NCBI GenBank assembly: GCA_016839955.1
Contig: JAEOTI010000464.1
Span: forward strand, 1-7,955
DNA length: 7,955 nt
Origin: Candidatus Hodarchaeota archaeon
Lineage (GTDB): Archaea > Asgardarchaeota > Heimdallarchaeia > Hodarchaeales > YT1-057
Direction: 5' to 3'
The notes below the pieces were generated by a model that had not been told where the DNA came from, searched no databases, and saw nothing but the letters and a program-made list of their open reading frames with translations. The first letter of the stretch is position 1. Each line of letters starts with the position of its first letter. Shown here one piece after another: positions 4,890 to 7,955 of the stretch. Position numbers and translations under genes: made by a program.

Positions 4890-5585
4890 ATGAAACTATC
4901 TTTAGGAGAACAACAATATAAGGTCCCTGCTGACACTGTTTTAGCAGAGTCTGAAATATATCGCCTTATTACAATTGGGGATTGTGTTGCAATACCTGTC
5001 CACTCGTCAAAAGAGCCCTTTGAAGGTTATTTACTCTTTGGAGAAATCCATTTTGTGGCAGATGCGATAGCTCATACCGATAAAGGGGCAATAGGAAGAT
5101 CTCTTGACAGATTTTGTCAGGAAATTCTGTTCTTAGGTTCAAAAATTCCTGAAAAATGGTTAACTATTCCTTATGACATTCGAAAAATCCAGTTTTTTCA
5201 AAGAGGTCAGGAAATTCTCGATTATATTACATTTAATGAGTTGAAAGTAGATTGCCATATGAATAAACAAACTCTACAAGAAGCTCAGCACATTATCTTC
5301 GCACCTTACACGCTAAATTACAAAGATGCGACCTGGTTGATTGGGAACTCAGAAAGAAACCTTGTATTAATAGATAAAATGGAAGTTTTCGTTCGAAAAG
5401 ACGATGATAACTTAGTTTACGTTTCTGGACCAAATGGGAAGGTTGAAATCGTTACGAAAGGGCATATATTAACTGTGGGGGGAAAAGGAGGAGTTTCTTT
5501 CACCCAAAATGGTGAGGAAGTAACCCTAGGGAATCTACTTGAGGGTGTTTTCTCAAATCTAGGGAAGGCATTTGATCGTTACTAA
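4890..5585 (+). CDS. Unknown 231-aa protein, operon partner of the winged-helix regulator
   Basis: ATG at 4890 follows a strong ribosome-binding site and lies 26 bases after the regulator's stop, so both genes are probably on one mRNA. The protein seems soluble, with no signal peptide or membrane helix. Residues 1-115 alternate strands and helices (YRLITIGDCVAIPVH, EGYLLFGEIHFVADAI, RFCQEILFLG). Residues 135-212 are mainly beta, with repeated short strands between turns (NLVLIDKMEVFVRK, NLVYVSG, GKVEIVTKG, HILTVGGKGG, VSFTQNG), like a stacked beta-sheet domain. The last 18 residues form an amphipathic helix, GNLLEGVFSNLGKAFD (214-229), which resembles a helix in the upstream regulator. Two Cys (C32, C76) and C122 are scattered, with no metal site evident. 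I do not recognise the family. Its position suggests a sensor, co-regulator or anti-regulator for the winged-helix protein, which is inference. Confidence 0.82.
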   Translation: MKLSLGEQQYKVPADTVLAESEIYRLITIGDCVAIPVHSSKEPFEGYLLFGEIHFVADAIAHTDKGAIGRSLDRFCQEILFLGSKIPEKWLTIPYDIRKIQFFQRGQEILDYITFNELKVDCHMNKQTLQEAQHIIFAPYTLNYKDATWLIGNSERNLVLIDKMEVFVRKDDDNLVYVSGPNGKVEIVTKGHILTVGGKGGVSFTQNGEEVTLGNLLEGVFSNLGKAFDRY

Positions 5586-5590
5586 CGCTT

Positions 5591-5660
5591 ACCAGGAGGT
5601 GGTCTCCTCAACTCATGAAATCAGGGTGGGTTAAACGACCCACCCACTCTACCACCTGGT
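5591..5660 (+). promoter_or_regulatory. Nested GC-rich hairpin before the ABC exporter operon
   Basis: The inner stem GGGTGGGT (5624-5631) pairs perfectly with ACCCACCC (5638-5645) around the loop TAAACG. An outer stem ACCAGG...TGGT (5591-5596 and 5600-5603, bulge AGG) pairs with ACCACCTGGT (5651-5660). A third small option pairs AGGAG (5595-5599) with CTCCT (5604-5608). This GC-rich block stands out in AT-rich surroundings, starting five bases after the stop of the 231-aa gene. No T-run follows, so it is not a classic bacterial-type terminator. It may protect the 3' end of the first mRNA, act as an operator, or form a leader structure controlling the ATPase gene. Confidence 0.55.
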
Positions 5661-5662
5661 GA
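5615..5662 (+). other. Possible 15-codon leader ORF inside the hairpin
   Basis: ATG at 5615 opens a frame MKSGWVKRPTHSTTW ending at TGA 5660-5662. GGAGGTGG at 5595-5602 is an excellent ribosome-binding site by sequence but ends 12 bases before the ATG, a little far, and it is paired in the predicted outer stem. If translated it could couple ribosome position to folding of the hairpin. The short length means chance is quite likely. Confidence 0.15.
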
Positions 5663-5706
5663 AACATATTATGATTAATAAGAAAAATTTAATTTTGGTG
5701 GCATAA

Positions 5707-6744
5707 TTGGAAGATGTTAAAGGAAATAATTCAATAATCCGAACTGAAGATATGACTAAAATCTATATTTCGAAGACAAGAAAAGGCCTGTTCAAGAGTG
5801 AAAAGCGAGAAGTTACCGCTTTGGATCATGTGAGTTTGGAGATCGAAGAAGGAGAACTCTTTGGACTTCTCGGACCAAATGGAGCGGGAAAAACGACATT
5901 AATTAAGTGTTTAACAACATTGCTAATGCCAACAAGTGGTACTGCATGGATAAATGGTTATGATATCCAGAAACAGGATAATCTCGTTCGTGCAAGTCTT
6001 GGTTGTATGCTTATGGGGGAACGAGGCCTCTATTGGAAGCTTACTGGTCGTGAAAACCTAGAATATTTTGCAGCATTGTACCACGTTCCTTCTGTGAAAC
6101 GAAAACCTCGTGTAGACTATTTGATTGATTTATTAGATTTGTCTGACTTTTCAGAACGAACCGTGGAGACATTATCGTCTGGACAAAAGATGAAGTTTGC
6201 CTTTGCCCGGTCCTTGATCTCAGATGCTCCAGTTTTGCTCCTTGATGAACCAACCAACACTATGGATGTTCAAGGTGCCCGAGAACTTCGACGAATCGTT
6301 AGAATGTTAAACGAAGAAGAGGGAAAGACCATTGTCTATACCACACACATCATGCAGGAAGCGGATGAACTCTGTCACCGTGTAGCTATCATCGATCATG
6401 GCAAAATTATTGATCTAAACACTCCAAGCGCATTAAAGGCCAGTTTGAAAGCAGAAACGACATCTGTTGTATCTATGGAAGGTATTTTTCTAAATGGAGT
6501 GGTCAATCAAATCCAAGAAATTCCTGGGATTATCAATGCGGGATTATCTAAGGCCAATGGAGATGCACCCAGCTCATTATCCATTGTGACTGACAATCCT
6601 CGAGCAATTTTACCGAATGTGATGAAAACAGTTTTGAATTCTGGTTCAACAATCGAATTTGTTCAAGCTAAGGATGTTACATTGGAAGATGTGTTCCTCT
6701 CCAAGACTGGGCGATCTTTAGCTGAAGACACTACTGTCAAATAG
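5707..6744 (+). CDS. ABC-2 exporter ATP-binding protein (multidrug/NatA-like)
   Basis: This 345-aa cytosolic ATPase powers the adjacent permeases. The start is TTG at 5707, six bases after GGTG (5697-5700). The in-frame ATG at 5752 would delete the first strand (SIIRTEDMTKIY) and lacks a good site. Walker A is GPNGAGKTT (56-64), the signature LSSGQ (156-160), Walker B VLLLDEPT (176-183), the D-loop MDVQ (186-189) and the switch His H214 in TTHIMQEADEL. The usual Q-loop glutamine is not present: the segment reads LGCMLMGERGLYWKLTGRENL (98-118), a variant I recall from ABC-2 drug or polyketide exporters. Residues 245-345 form the extra C-terminal domain seen in this group. The long insertion SKTRKGLFKSEKREV (22-36) precedes ALDHVSL. 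The order ATPase-permease-permease and a gap of three bases to the next gene mark an export operon. The substrate cannot be told from sequence. Confidence 0.95.
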   Translation: MEDVKGNNSIIRTEDMTKIYISKTRKGLFKSEKREVTALDHVSLEIEEGELFGLLGPNGAGKTTLIKCLTTLLMPTSGTAWINGYDIQKQDNLVRASLGCMLMGERGLYWKLTGRENLEYFAALYHVPSVKRKPRVDYLIDLLDLSDFSERTVETLSSGQKMKFAFARSLISDAPVLLLDEPTNTMDVQGARELRRIVRMLNEEEGKTIVYTTHIMQEADELCHRVAIIDHGKIIDLNTPSALKASLKAETTSVVSMEGIFLNGVVNQIQEIPGIINAGLSKANGDAPSSLSIVTDNPRAILPNVMKTVLNSGSTIEFVQAKDVTLEDVFLSKTGRSLAEDTTVK

Positions 6745-6747
6745 GAT

Positions 6748-7656
6748 GTGATGATAGTGTCGATTACAGTCACTTCGATGAACATGGGTAGCATAGGTTT
6801 GTCAGAATCAACTTTTCGATCACAACTTGGAGTAGTATGGGCTGTATTCATCGCAAGAATGCGGACGATATCACGCTATAAAGGTTATTTAGCCTTTGAA
6901 ATAATCCTCCCTACCCTATTCGCAGCCATGCCTATACTATTAGGTAATGCCATTGCTGGTTCATCCTCACAAGCAGCAGCCAACTTCGAAGAACACACAA
7001 AAACAGCAAGTTATGTCGCTTTCATGATTATTGGGGCAAATGTCTTCATGATGGTCTCCGGGGCTATGTGGAATTTTGGTATGTGGATGCGACGAGAACA
7101 ACAAACTGGGACATTAGAATCACTCCTTCTTTCACCTGCAAATAAAACAGCCATTTTAGCAGGTACAGCACTATATATTTCAATACGAACCAGCATAAGC
7201 TTCTTTACTGCCTTCTTTTTAGGATGTTTAGCATTTGGTGTTCCTTTAGAAGAGATTCTCGCAGGTAATATTTTGTTAGCTTTAGTTTTCATTTATGTAG
7301 GCATGATTCCTGTTTATGGATTAAGTTTCCTATTTGGTGCGTTGATTCTTGAAATTAAGGAGTCGAATGCAATAGTAAACCTCCTACAATGGGTAATTTC
7401 CTTATTAATGGGAATTTTTTTCCCAATAACAATTCTACCACAATGGTTACAGTTTGTTGCAAAAGTTTTCCCACCTTCTTGGATGAATAACGACGTTCGT
7501 GCATCACTCATTGATATATCTTATTTCTTTGGTGCTTGGTATCTTGATCTCGCTGTACTCTTTGGTTTTGCAATTATTCTACCTTTCATGGGACTATGGG
7601 TCTTTTCTAGGGCTGAGAAACATGTGAAGAAGAATCAGGGGATTGGTACTTTCTAG
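6748..7656 (+). CDS. ABC-2 type permease, first of two
   Basis: This membrane subunit is 302 aa if started at GTG 6748. ATG 6751 is equally possible (AGGA at 6743-6746 lies four bases upstream of it), as are ATG 6778 and 6784 without good sites. It begins three bases after the ATPase stop. Six hydrophobic segments are visible at about 47-70 (YLAFEIILPTLFAAMPILLG), 88-112 (YVAFMIIGANVFMMVSGAMW), 149-168, 170-198, 207-236 and 259-285. Between segments 2 and 3 the loop WMRREQQTGTLESLLLSPANKTAILAG carries the ABC-2 hallmark (E..GTLE.LL.SP), which couples to the ATPase. The cytoplasmic N-terminus holds MGSIGLSESTFRSQ, nearly repeated in the next permease, so the two are probably related subunits that pair in the membrane. 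The C-terminus FSRAEKHVKKNQG is basic and cytoplasmic. Confidence 0.93.
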   Translation: MMIVSITVTSMNMGSIGLSESTFRSQLGVVWAVFIARMRTISRYKGYLAFEIILPTLFAAMPILLGNAIAGSSSQAAANFEEHTKTASYVAFMIIGANVFMMVSGAMWNFGMWMRREQQTGTLESLLLSPANKTAILAGTALYISIRTSISFFTAFFLGCLAFGVPLEEILAGNILLALVFIYVGMIPVYGLSFLFGALILEIKESNAIVNLLQWVISLLMGIFFPITILPQWLQFVAKVFPPSWMNNDVRASLIDISYFFGAWYLDLAVLFGFAIILPFMGLWVFSRAEKHVKKNQGIGTF

Positions 7657-7668
7657 GAGAGATGAAAT

Positions 7669-7955
7669 ATGGCAGTTATTGAACAAAAGTCGCAAAATGA
7701 CCGTTTGACGACATCACAAATTGGAAATTTAGGACTATCCGAACCAGGCGTCGGAGGTTTCTTCTCTACATTCCGTGCACAGATAAAAAAACAGTTTATC
7801 GTCATGAAACGTTACCCAGTGGCTTTCATTACATCCTTTGCGATGGTATTTATTATTTTAATGATTTTTATTTTAGCTGCAACTCTTTTTACACCCAAAA
7901 ATGGTTCTGCAGATGGTATTAACCAAACCGTTATAGCAGGTACAATGTTTTATGG
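7669..7955 (+). CDS. ABC-2 type permease, second of two (3' end outside window)
   Basis: ATG at 7669 opens a frame that runs off the window after 95 codons. GGAGA at 7656-7660, overlapping the stop of the previous gene, is a suitable ribosome-binding site. A nearer ATG at 7662 meets a stop after six codons. The product starts with a 50-residue cytoplasmic part containing IGNLGLSEPG and STFRAQIKKQF, matching the N-terminus of the upstream permease. KRYPVAFITSFAMVFIILMIFILAATLF (about 47-74) follows as the first membrane segment, then an outside loop TPKNGSADGINQTVIAGTMFYG. The hydrophobic profile and place in the operon make it the second subunit of the exporter. Whether the ABC-2 loop motif is present cannot be seen. 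Confidence 0.88.
   Translation, partial: MAVIEQKSQNDRLTTSQIGNLGLSEPGVGGFFSTFRAQIKKQFIVMKRYPVAFITSFAMVFIILMIFILAATLFTPKNGSADGINQTVIAGTMFY

Noticed and set aside
5591..5660. Hairpin as a bacterial-type intrinsic terminator
   Set aside because: The stem is strong but no run of T follows on the plus strand, so it was listed as a regulatory structure instead.
6041..6253. 70-codon minus-strand frame
   Set aside because: It is antisense to the conserved core of the ABC ATPase.
7011..7511. Two minus-strand frames (93 and 65 codons)
   Set aside because: Both are antisense to the first permease, whose membrane segments and ABC-2 motif show the true strand.
1..7955. CRISPR array or long direct repeats
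   Set aside because: No regularly spaced repeat of 20 bases or more is visible. Repeats found are short and AT-rich.

Overview
The window looks like chromosomal DNA of a low-GC archaeon. Four things support this. There is an intact histone-fold gene of archaeal size (74 aa). Ribosome-binding sites have the GGTG/GAGGTG/GGTGAT type. TATA boxes of the form TTTATAAA lie upstream of genes. Genes are short, tightly packed and often start with TTG or GTG. An Asgard-type lineage would fit (histone, very AT-rich spacers, a surface protein with a C-terminal membrane anchor), but nothing here proves it.

Layout. Bases 1-291 hold the end of a plus-strand protein with a C-terminal membrane anchor. Bases 292-753 are a non-coding stretch between two convergent gene ends. 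Bases 754-3177 are a compact minus-strand run of four genes, read from 3177 down to 754: a 329-aa orphan protein, a histone, a 206-aa orphan protein, and a 183-aa protein with two membrane segments. The gaps are 14, 12 and 10 bases. Bases 3178-4008 (831 bp) are a very AT-rich spacer between divergent genes, with poly-T tracts, TATA boxes and small repeats. From about 4021 to the right edge everything is on the plus strand: a winged-helix DNA-binding protein, a 231-aa orphan protein, a 121-bp spacer with a nested GC-rich hairpin, and an ABC-2 exporter operon (ATPase, permease, and a second permease cut by the window end).

How the genes may work together. The right side reads as an ATP-driven exporter with two different permeases, preceded by a probable regulator and its unknown partner. 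These two neighbours share a 16-residue glycine/leucine helix motif, so they may interact or share a binding partner; this is inference. The left side is the most unusual part. A histone sits inside what looks like a translationally coupled operon with three proteins I do not recognise, the last being a small two-helix membrane protein with a beta-rich tail. No enzyme motif could be assigned to the orphan proteins, so no function is claimed for the operon. It is the best candidate here for an undescribed system. It is also visibly richer in A+T than the exporter operon.
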